Below are positions 1 through 5,579 of a stretch of DNA of 17,886 bases, in pieces. Position numbers and translations under genes: made by a program. The notes under the pieces were generated by a model that searched no databases, was not told the origin of the DNA, and was given only the letters and a program-made list of their open reading frames with translations. The first letter of the stretch is position 1. The number at the start of each line of letters is the position of its first letter. Source of the stretch: Rhodocyclaceae bacterium UBA2271 (GTDB lineage: Bacteria > Pseudomonadota > Gammaproteobacteria > Burkholderiales > Rhodocyclaceae); contig DDXB01000064.1 in assembly GCA_002347405.1 (NCBI GenBank), positions 123,724 through 141,609 of the forward strand, in the 5' to 3' direction.

Positions 1-780
1 GGCGCCCAGCGGCGCGGCCGTTTCGAAGAGGCCGCCGGCGGTACGCTTTTTCTCGACGAAATCGGTGACATGCCGGCAGAACTGCAAACACGCCTGTTGC
101 GGGTACTCTCTGACGGCCAGTTTTATCGCGTTGGCGGTCACCAGCCCTTGCGTGCCAATGCGCGGGTTATCACCGCGACCCACCAGAATCTCGAACAACG
201 CGTCAAAGAAGGTTTGTTCCGCGAAGATTTGTTCCATCGTCTGAACGTCATCCGCTTGCGGCTGCCGCCGCTGCGGGAGCGCCATGAGGACATCCCCGCG
301 CTGGCCAGGCATTTCCTCGCCAACAGCGCCCAGCAACTCGGCGTCGAGCCCAAGCGCCTGGCCGAGAGCACGTTCAAGTTCCTGCAGGGGGCAGCCTGGC
401 CCGGCAATGTCCGTCAGCTCGAAAATCTTTGCCACTGGCTGACCGTGATGGCGCCTGGGCAACAAGTCGAGATCGACGACCTGCCGGCTGAAATGCGCGA
501 TACCGCGGCCGCGGCCGGCACACATGACTGGCAGGAACTTCTGGCAGTCGCCGCGGATGACATGCTGGCCCGGGAACCTGGCACCGTTTGGGCCAACCTG
601 ACCCTGGCCTTCGAGGCCACGCTGATCCGCCGTGCGCTTGCCGCCACCGGCGGTCGCCGCATCGAAGCGGCCCAGTTGCTCGGCATCGGCCGCAACACGA
701 TCACCCGCAAGATTCAGGAGATTGAGGCAGTGGAGGCCGGCCCGAACCAGCCTCCCTCTGAAATCGGCCAGACACAATAA
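1..780 (+). CDS. ntrC: Sigma-54-dependent nitrogen response regulator NtrC (5' end outside window)
   Basis: The frame is open from base 1, so this is the C-terminal 259 residues of a longer protein. It starts at the final GA of the GAFTGA loop that contacts sigma-54 and continues with Walker B (GGTLFLDEIGD, residues 14-24). The FREDLFHRLNV and LPPLRER stretches and the WPGNVRQLEN motif complete an AAA+ activator domain. The end carries a Fis-type helix-turn-helix (EAAQLLGIGRNTITRKIQEI), the form typical of NtrC. In the family, phosphorylated NtrC binds enhancers and drives ATP-dependent opening of RpoN promoters under nitrogen limitation. The receiver domain and any ntrB partner lie upstream, outside the window. 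The assignment to NtrC rather than another NtrC-family activator rests mainly on the HTH wording and could be wrong. A 198-bp gap follows. Confidence 0.85.
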   Translation, partial: GAQRRGRFEEAAGGTLFLDEIGDMPAELQTRLLRVLSDGQFYRVGGHQPLRANARVITATHQNLEQRVKEGLFREDLFHRLNVIRLRLPPLRERHEDIPALARHFLANSAQQLGVEPKRLAESTFKFLQGAAWPGNVRQLENLCHWLTVMAPGQQVEIDDLPAEMRDTAAAAGTHDWQELLAVAADDMLAREPGTVWANLTLAFEATLIRRALAATGGRRIEAAQLLGIGRNTITRKIQEIEAVEAGPNQPPSEIGQTQ

Positions 781-864
781 CTGTCAATACGCCTGAACCC
801 CGGCGACACGACACGCACGGCGAAAGTCCCGGGACCATGTTGCGGACGAACTTCCAGTGCGTGA

Positions 865-878
865 GCCGCAATTGCGGC
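865..878. repeat. 14-bp perfect palindrome between ntrC and the symporter gene
   Basis: GCCGCAATTGCGGC is a perfect inverted repeat about 35 bp upstream of the likely symporter promoter. It could be an operator for a dimeric regulator or the stem of a small hairpin behind ntrC. It has no T-tract, so a classical terminator is unlikely. It does not match the NtrC half-site pattern I know. The rest of 781-978 shows nothing else firm apart from the promoter noted separately. Confidence 0.35.
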
Positions 879-910
879 GAAGCCCCTGTCTTTGCCTTGT
901 GTCGCCGTGT

Positions 911-939
911 TTGTCATGGTAAACCGATTTTTCTAGGAT
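911..939 (+). promoter_or_regulatory. Candidate sigma-70 promoter of the symporter-psiF unit
   Basis: TTGTCA (911-916) is followed after 17 bp by TAGGAT (934-939). This is a good -35/-10 pair whose start point would lie near 946, about 33 bases before the ATG. A GAGG ribosome site (969-972) sits 6 bases before that ATG. Inferred from consensus only. Confidence 0.5.
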
Positions 940-978
940 AATTCTGGCCCGAATACGGCATACTTTTCGAGGTCGATC

Positions 979-2454
979 ATGCTGCTCTGGCTCGTCATTC
1001 TGTACCTGGCGGTTTCCGTGGGAATCGGACTCTACGCCGCGACACGCGTACACAACTCACGCGATTACATCGTCGCCGGGCGCAATCTGCCTTTCCCTTT
1101 CGTGCTGGCCATGGTGTTCGCCACCTGGTTCGGCGCCGAGACGGTGCTAGGCATTTCCGCCACCTTCCTCGACGAAGGCTTTCGCGGGCTGATCTCCGAC
1201 CCGCTCGGCGCCGCGCTTTGCCTGGTGCTGTTCGGCCTGATTTTCGCCCGGCCGCTCTACCGGATGAACCTGCTGACGCTCGGCGACTTCTTCCGCATCC
1301 GCTACAACCGCCAGACCGAACTGGTGCTGTCGCTGTGCATCATCATCTCCTACCTCGGCTGGGTCGGCGCGCAGTTCACGGCGCTCGGGCTGGTCTTCAA
1401 TGTCTTGTCGGCCGACGCCATCTCGCTGAACCAGGGCGTGCTGATCGGCGCCGGCGTGGTGCTGGTCTATACCTTGTTCGGCGGCATGTGGTCAGTGGCG
1501 CTCACCACCTTCGTGCAGATGATCGTCATCGTGCTCGGCCTGGTGTATGTAACCTGGCTGGCCGGCGACATGGCCGGGGGTTTTACCACCGTGATCGAGC
1601 GCGCCGCTGCCGAGGGCAAGTTCGAGTGGCTGCCCAGACTCGACGCGCTCGACATGCTGGCATGGATCGCGGCGCTGTTCACCATGATGCTCGGCTCGAT
1701 TCCGCAGCAGGATGTGTTCCAGCGCGTCAATTCGTCCAAGAACGAGCACATCGCCATCTGGGGCACTGCACTCGGCGGCGTCAGCTATTTCTTCTTCGCC
1801 GCGATCCCGCTGTTCCTCGCCTACACCGCGACATTGATCGACCCGGCCATGGTGGCGCGCCTGATGGAGGAGGACACTCAGTTGATCCTGCCCAGCCTGA
1901 TCACCGGCCACATGCCGTTTTCGGCACAGGTCATCTTCTTCGGCGCGCTGCTGTCGGTCATCATGAGCACGGCCTCCGGCACGCTGTTGGCGCCGGCCGT
2001 GACGTTCTCGGAAAACGTGCTGAAGGGCTTCTGGCAGGACATGAGCGACCGCCAACTGCTGCTGGCGACGCGCGTCACCGTGGCGGCCTTCTGCGGCCTG
2101 GTCACGTTCTATGCAATCGCCACCGACGCCACCATCCACGGCATGGTCGAAAATGCCTATCGCATCACCCTCGCCGGCGCCTTCGTGCCGCTGACCGCCG
2201 GCCTGTTCTGGTCGCGCGCCAACAACCTGGGGGCGACACTTTCCATCATCCTCGGTCTCGGCACCTGGCTGCTGTTCGAAATTTTCGTGATCGAAGGGAA
2301 CATCCAGCCCCAGCTTTTCGGTCTTGTCGCCAGCGCGCTGGGCATGCTGGCGGGCGGCCTGCTCGGACCGCGCAATCCGCATTGGCCACAGGCCGGCCAT
2401 CACCACGCTGCGGCCGAAACGCACCATGTCGCGGCACATCCCCACACCCACTAA
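979..2454 (+). CDS. Sodium:solute symporter (SSS family) with His-rich C-terminal tail
   Basis: The 491-residue protein is almost entirely hydrophobic helices, about 13 by eye. The N-terminus reads LYLAVSVGIGLYAATRV and then SRDYIVAGRNLPFP. This SRDY..AGR..P pattern, followed by a TWFGAETVLG stretch, is typical of SSS transporters, which couple Na+ entry to uptake of sugars, amino acids, carboxylates or similar solutes across the inner membrane. The substrate cannot be read from the sequence. The C-terminal tail after the last helix is unusual: HHHAAAETHHVAAHPHTH, with eight histidines in 18 residues, suggesting metal binding or pH sensing at the cytoplasmic or periplasmic face. The start is fixed by GAGG six bases upstream. 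The psiF-like gene follows after 14 bp and is probably co-transcribed. Confidence 0.85.
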   Translation: MLLWLVILYLAVSVGIGLYAATRVHNSRDYIVAGRNLPFPFVLAMVFATWFGAETVLGISATFLDEGFRGLISDPLGAALCLVLFGLIFARPLYRMNLLTLGDFFRIRYNRQTELVLSLCIIISYLGWVGAQFTALGLVFNVLSADAISLNQGVLIGAGVVLVYTLFGGMWSVALTTFVQMIVIVLGLVYVTWLAGDMAGGFTTVIERAAAEGKFEWLPRLDALDMLAWIAALFTMMLGSIPQQDVFQRVNSSKNEHIAIWGTALGGVSYFFFAAIPLFLAYTATLIDPAMVARLMEEDTQLILPSLITGHMPFSAQVIFFGALLSVIMSTASGTLLAPAVTFSENVLKGFWQDMSDRQLLLATRVTVAAFCGLVTFYAIATDATIHGMVENAYRITLAGAFVPLTAGLFWSRANNLGATLSIILGLGTWLLFEIFVIEGNIQPQLFGLVASALGMLAGGLLGPRNPHWPQAGHHHAAAETHHVAAHPHTH

Positions 2455-2468
2455 GAGGGGTCGTCACC

Positions 2469-2753
2469 ATGCAACATCTGCTCGCTACCGCCGTCCTGTT
2501 ATTTGCCAGCCAGCTGGCTTTTGCCCAGGCGCCCGCAGCCGCGCCGACCGCCAACGATTGCGCGACCCGCGCCGTCAGCAAGGACGGCAAACCACTGGCC
2601 GGTGCCGCGAAGACGGCCTTCATGAAGAAATGCGCAGCGGACGCCGGCAAGCCGGCCGCGGCGTCCGATTGCGCTGCGAAAGCCGTCAGCAAGGACGGCA
2701 AGCCGCTTTACGGTGCGGCGAAGGCAGCCTTTATCAAGAAGTGCGAAGGTTAG
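2469..2753 (+). CDS. Periplasmic PsiF-repeat protein
   Basis: A 94-residue protein with a clear signal peptide (MQHLLATAVLLFASQLAFA, cleavage probably after AFA or AFAQA). Two PsiF repeats follow, at about residues 30-56 and 67-92, each built as DCA..AVSKDGKPL.GAAK.AF..KC with one cysteine at each end. Each repeat could therefore close one disulfide in the periplasm. PsiF was named for phosphate-starvation induction in E. coli and its biochemical role is unknown. The ATG is preceded by GAGGGG about 8 bases upstream and lies 14 bp after the symporter stop, so the two are likely one transcript. A role in assisting the transporter is a guess. The family assignment is firm, the function is not. 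Confidence 0.8.
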   Translation: MQHLLATAVLLFASQLAFAQAPAAAPTANDCATRAVSKDGKPLAGAAKTAFMKKCAADAGKPAAASDCAAKAVSKDGKPLYGAAKAAFIKKCEG

Positions 2754-2769
2754 GCCCACCCTCCCCCAG

Positions 2770-2789
2770 CCCCTCCCTCACGGGAGGGG
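2770..2789. terminator. Strong GC hairpin after psiF, probable terminator
   Basis: CCCCTCCC-TCAC-GGGAGGGG forms a perfect 8-bp stem with a 4-base loop 16 bases after the psiF stop. There is no T-tract, so it may act with Rho or simply protect the 3' end. Two further small hairpins follow: TCTCGC-TTC-GCGAGA at 2869-2883 and CAGTC-TTC-GACTG at 2885-2897. The whole 2754-3026 gap between converging genes holds hairpins and repeats and no convincing gene. Confidence 0.5.
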
Positions 2790-2918
2790 TGACTGTTGCT
2801 CGCTACGCTCGTCTGTTACGGGGTGCGTTGCTCGGATAGGTGTGCGGATTGTGTGCGATAAAGCCGCATCTCGCTTCGCGAGACCAGTCTTCGACTGTCC
2901 TGCGGCCTGTGGCCTGGT

Positions 2919-2937
2919 CTTGGGGCGGCCCAGCGGC
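2919..2937 (+). repeat. Short copy of the CTTGGGGCGGCCC repeat
   Basis: CTTGGGGCGGCCCAGCGG matches the core of the longer repeats at 3911-3950 (reverse strand) and 6902-6972 with one base changed. This is a partial copy lying in the convergent intergenic region. Confidence 0.5.
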
Positions 2938-2962
2938 AAGGCTGCATGGGTGTGGCTCAGTC

Positions 2963-3056
2963 AAAAGTCGGCGCTGGCGGGACGGCGGTAGGCGTCACGC
3001 CGCGTTGATGGGGACGACGATAGACGTCACGCCGCGTTGGCGGGGACGGCGATTGT
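2963..3056 (+). repeat. Dispersed modular repeat, short form with a 32-bp tail duplicated in tandem
   Basis: AAAAGTCGGCG followed by CTGGCGGGA matches the ends of the copy at 4864-4937 but lacks the internal 27-bp block found there. It also lacks the next 21-bp palindromic block. The tail (2993-3024) is repeated directly at 3025-3056 with a 32-bp period and a few changes. A related 32-bp tail lies at 5901-5932 on the other strand. The second tail unit contains the ttcA stop codon and encodes the last ten or so TtcA residues. Confidence 0.65.
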
Positions 3057-3902
3057 TACGTCTTCGTCGAAAGCAGTATCTCCATCCGGGTCGGCTGTGC
3101 CGGTCGCCTTGAGGTTGGCGAAGTCGTAGAGCCGCGCGTCCATCAGATGCGAGGGCACGACGTGGGTCAGGCTGCGAAACATTGTCTCGATGCGGCCGGG
3201 AAAGCGCTTTTCCCAGTCGCGCAGCATCTCGCCGATCTGTTGGCGTTGGAGATTGGGCTGGCTGCCGCACAGATTGCAGGGAATGATGGGGAATTCACGC
3301 TGCGTCGCCCAGGCCTGCAAATCCTGTTCGCGGCAGTAGGCGAGCGGCCGGATGACAATGTGGCGACCATCGTCCGACACCAGCTTGGGCGGCATCGCCT
3401 TCAGCTTGGCGGCGAAGAACAGGTTGAGGAACAGCGTGGCGAGAATGTCGTCGCGGTGGTGGCCGAGCGCGATCTTGGTTGCACCGAGTTCGTCGGCCAC
3501 ACGATAGAGAATGCCGCGCCGCAGCCTTGAACAGAGCGAGCAGGTGGTCTTGCCTTCCGGAATCACGCGCTTGACGATGGAATAAGTGTCTTCCTCGACG
3601 ATGCGATAGGGAATGCCCAGCTCATCCAGGTATTTCGGCAGCACATCGGCGGGAAAGCCCGGCTGTTTCTGGTCGAGATTGACGGCAATCAGCTCGAATT
3701 TGATCGGCGCCTTTTCCTTGAGATAGCGCAGCACGTCGAGCAGGCCGAAGGAATCCTTGCCACCCGACAGGCAGACCATGACGCGGTCGCCCTCCTCGAT
3801 CATGTTGAAGTCGGCGATGGCCTGCCCGACTTCGCGACGCAGCCGTTTGGCCAGCTTGTTGGCTTCGAACTCGGCCTTGTGGGCGGCCTTGTAGGTACTC
3901 AT
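3027..3902 (-). CDS. ttcA: tRNA 2-thiocytidine(32) synthetase TtcA
   Basis: A 291-residue protein carrying the PP-loop motif SGGKDS (residues 46-51), which adenylates the target base, and two cysteine pairs, CSLC (121-124) and CNLC (209-212). In TtcA such cysteines hold a [4Fe-4S] cluster used to thiolate cytidine 32 of certain tRNAs in the cytoplasm. GHHRDD and VIRPLAYCRE also fit the family. I chose the ATG at 3902 (MSTYKAAHKAEFEANK) because the frame upstream is low-complexity repeat DNA and a GGAAG site lies 4 bases before this ATG. It is the last gene of the tcdA-pteridine reductase-ttcA set, 103 bp after the reductase stop. Its final codons and stop lie in a 32-bp tandem repeat, so the extreme C-terminus (VTIAVPANAA) is probably not ancestral. 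Confidence 0.92.
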   Translation of the reverse strand: MSTYKAAHKAEFEANKLAKRLRREVGQAIADFNMIEEGDRVMVCLSGGKDSFGLLDVLRYLKEKAPIKFELIAVNLDQKQPGFPADVLPKYLDELGIPYRIVEEDTYSIVKRVIPEGKTTCSLCSRLRRGILYRVADELGATKIALGHHRDDILATLFLNLFFAAKLKAMPPKLVSDDGRHIVIRPLAYCREQDLQAWATQREFPIIPCNLCGSQPNLQRQQIGEMLRDWEKRFPGRIETMFRSLTHVVPSHLMDARLYDFANLKATGTADPDGDTAFDEDVTIAVPANAA

Positions 3903-3906
3903 CGGG

Positions 3907-3950
3907 CTTCCGCCGGGCCGCCCCAAGGAAGCCGCGCCCCCTTGTGGAGG
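3907..3950 (-). repeat. GC-rich repeat carrying the ttcA ribosome-binding site
   Basis: Read on the minus strand, this contains CCTCCACAAGGGGG and then CTTGGGGCGGCCCGGCG, and ends in the GGAAG that serves as the ttcA ribosome site. The same two blocks in the same order occur at 6934-6972 in the 5' part of recX. This is a second repeat family, distinct from the AAAGTCGGCG family. It fills most of the 103-bp gap between the reductase and ttcA. Confidence 0.6.
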
Positions 3951-4005
3951 GCGACGAGCCGGGTTTGTGACCGCAGGAAATCCCTGTCGGGCGAGCGTGG
4001 GGTGC

Positions 4006-4746
4006 TCATAAATGCGCAGTCCGGCCGCCATCGACGTTGATCACCTGGCCGGTGACATAGGGGGCGTCGAAGATGAGAAATTTCACGGTGCGGGCGATGT
4101 CGAATGGCGAGCCAATGCGTTTGAGCAAAGTGTGGTCGATGATCGCCGCTTGCGCCGCGGGCGGAAAGTCGTTGTCATTGTCAGGCCACTCGATGGCGCC
4201 GGGCGCAACGGCATTGACGCGCACCGCTGGCGCGAGTTCCAGCGCCAGCGCGCGGGTCAGTCCGAGCAGGCCGGCCTTGGCCGCGCAATACAGCGGATAA
4301 CCCTTGAGCGGCCGCTCGGCGTGGATGTCGGTGATATTGACGATGCAGCCGTGCGTCGCCGCGAGGTGCGGTGCGGCCGCCTGGCTGAGGAACAGCGGAC
4401 CCTTGAGATTGCTGCCGATGAGCGCATCCCAGCTTGCCTCGTCGATGCTGCCAAGCGCCGTGGGAAAGAAGCTGGAGGCATTGTTCACCAGCCCATCGAG
4501 GCGCCCGTAGTGCGCGATGATGTCTTCCATCAGGCGCGGCAGGGCAAGGCTGTCGCGCAGATCGCAGTTCAGTGCCAGCACCGAATCTTCCCGCTCGGCA
4601 TTCAGTTCGGCGGCCAGCGCGGCAGCCTCGGTCGCCGCAGAACGATAGTGCAGGACGATGCGCGCGCCGGCAGCATGCAGGGTACGGACAATCTGCGCGC
4701 CAACGCGGCGGGCAGCGCCAGTGACAAGGATGACAGGAACTTTCAT
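4006..4746 (-). CDS. Pteridine reductase / FolM-like short-chain dehydrogenase
   Basis: A 246-residue SDR protein. It has the NADPH-binding TGAARRVG (9-16), NNASSF (88-93) and the active-site Y153-x3-K157. The residue 13 positions before the tyrosine is usually serine in SDRs but here is D140. That Asp-Tyr-Lys arrangement is the hallmark of PTR1/FolM pteridine reductases, which make tetrahydro- or dihydropterins and can back up dihydrofolate reductase. TGAARR with an arginine pair also fits NADPH preference. The start at 4746 gives an ATGA overlap with the tcdA stop, so translation is probably coupled. A longer frame reaching 4866 was rejected because it runs inside tcdA. The exact substrate (dihydrobiopterin, dihydromonapterin or folate) cannot be told. 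Confidence 0.82.
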   Translation of the reverse strand: MKVPVILVTGAARRVGAQIVRTLHAAGARIVLHYRSAATEAAALAAELNAEREDSVLALNCDLRDSLALPRLMEDIIAHYGRLDGLVNNASSFFPTALGSIDEASWDALIGSNLKGPLFLSQAAAPHLAATHGCIVNITDIHAERPLKGYPLYCAAKAGLLGLTRALALELAPAVRVNAVAPGAIEWPDNDNDFPPAAQAAIIDHTLLKRIGSPFDIARTVKFLIFDAPYVTGQVINVDGGRTAHL

Positions 4747-5555
4747 TTGACCAGTATATCGAGTGCCCGCGCTGCCGCGGCAAATCCGAAGCTGGCCGTC
4801 ACGGCCACCGACGAACCATAGCCCGCGCAATTCAGGCCATGTACGGCACCGCTGTCGGTGTCGCAAAAGTCGGCGTGACCGAAGGGAATCCCTTTTTCGG
4901 GACTGGCAGGATGAAATGCCCCGAATGGGGTACGGCGGATCGGTTCGTCCGAATACACGCAGGCGACGCCGAACTTCTTTTTCGGGTCGCGCGTAAAGCC
5001 GTGTTCCTTGCGCAGAAAGGCGCGCAGCTTGCTGGCCAGCGCATCCTGCGTGGTGCGCGCCAGGTCGTCAACGCGCACCCGGGTCGGATCGACGCGCCCG
5101 CCGGCGCCGCCGGTGGTCACGATGAACGTCTTGCTGGCACGGCAGCGCATGATCAGCGCAGCCTTGGCGCGCATTTGATCGATGGCATCGATGACAGCAT
5201 CGCAGTTCGGCAGGAGTGTCGCCACGTTCTCCGGCGTGATGAACTCCTCGATGCACTCCACCGCGCAGGCCGGGTTGATCTGGGCAATGCGTTCACGCAT
5301 GGCCGTGACCTTGGCCTGGCCCAGCGTGGCTTCAAGCGCATGCACTTGCCGGTTGATATTCGACTCCGCCACATGATCGAGATCGATCAGCGTCAGCCGG
5401 CCAACGCCGGAGCGCGCCAGCGCCTCGACCGCCCAGGCGCCGACCCCGCCGATGCCGATGACGCAGACATGCGCAGCCGCCAGCCGGACAAGACTGTCGG
5501 TGCCGTAGAGCCGCTCAATGCCTGAAAAGCGGCGTAGATGATCAGAGGTAGCCAT
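4743..5555 (-). CDS. tcdA: tRNA threonylcarbamoyladenosine dehydratase TcdA (CsdL/YgdL) with a repeat-derived insert
   Basis: A 270-residue E1-like (ThiF/MoeB fold) protein. RFSGIERLYG at the start, GIGGVG (34-39), LIDLD and SNINRQ (65-70), the ATP-binding AIDQMRAK and the C-terminal NCAGYGSSVAVTASFGF all fit TcdA. TcdA uses ATP to cyclise t6A at tRNA position 37 to ct6A in the cytoplasm. Residues 207-231 are encoded by a dispersed palindromic repeat (4864-4937) and read RRTPFGAFHPASPEKGIPFG, onward to HADFC. They fall in a region that is variable in the family, before the last conserved block, so the fold may tolerate them. It is the first gene of the minus-strand set and starts 24 bp from the divergent midA gene. 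No clear ribosome site is visible; a TACAAT box at 5569-5564 would give a nearly leaderless mRNA. Confidence 0.9.
   Translation of the reverse strand: MATSDHLRRFSGIERLYGTDSLVRLAAAHVCVIGIGGVGAWAVEALARSGVGRLTLIDLDHVAESNINRQVHALEATLGQAKVTAMRERIAQINPACAVECIEEFITPENVATLLPNCDAVIDAIDQMRAKAALIMRCRASKTFIVTTGGAGGRVDPTRVRVDDLARTTQDALASKLRAFLRKEHGFTRDPKKKFGVACVYSDEPIRRTPFGAFHPASPEKGIPFGHADFCDTDSGAVHGLNCAGYGSSVAVTASFGFAAAARALDILVK
4864..4937 (+). repeat. Dispersed palindromic repeat, long form, inside tcdA
   Basis: The 74-bp element runs from CAAAAGTCGGCG to GGGGTACGGCG. It holds two imperfect palindromes, around AAGGGAATCCCTT and CCCCGAATGGGG. Compared with the copy at 5933-6005 (opposite strand) only about three positions differ. 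It is read on the minus strand as 25 open codons of tcdA. Compared with the intergenic copy at 11786, it has an extra 27-bp block between AAAGTCGGCG and CTGGCAGGA. Confidence 0.8.
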
Positions 5556-5579
5556 GGGACCGCATTGTAAGATGTCGCC

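Noticed and set aside
945..960. TGGCCCG-N4-CGGCA, a sigma-54-like -24/-12 element before the symporter
   Set aside because: GG and GC spacing fits, but the predicted transcript would start near 971, inside the ribosome site and only 8 bases before the ATG, and the -12 element lacks TT. The sigma-70 pair at 911-939 explains the gene better.
1492..2451. 319-codon open frame antisense to the symporter
   Set aside because: Low-complexity Asp/Glu/His/Gln-rich translation typical of the antisense of a GC-rich membrane protein gene; no motif.
1218..2468. Long open frame overlapping the symporter gene, upstream part of the psiF frame
   Set aside because: Arginine- and histidine-rich shadow translation of a high-GC gene; the symporter frame has clear transmembrane and family motifs, and psiF has its own start and signal peptide at 2469.
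2993..3056. CRISPR-like array from the 32-bp repeats
   Set aside because: The units are directly adjacent with no spacers, only two are present, and they belong to a dispersed repeat family.
4747..4866. N-terminal extension of the pteridine reductase to 4866
   Set aside because: It lies wholly in tcdA, has no homologous look, and the ATGA overlap at 4746 with the Rossmann motif 9 residues later is the natural start.
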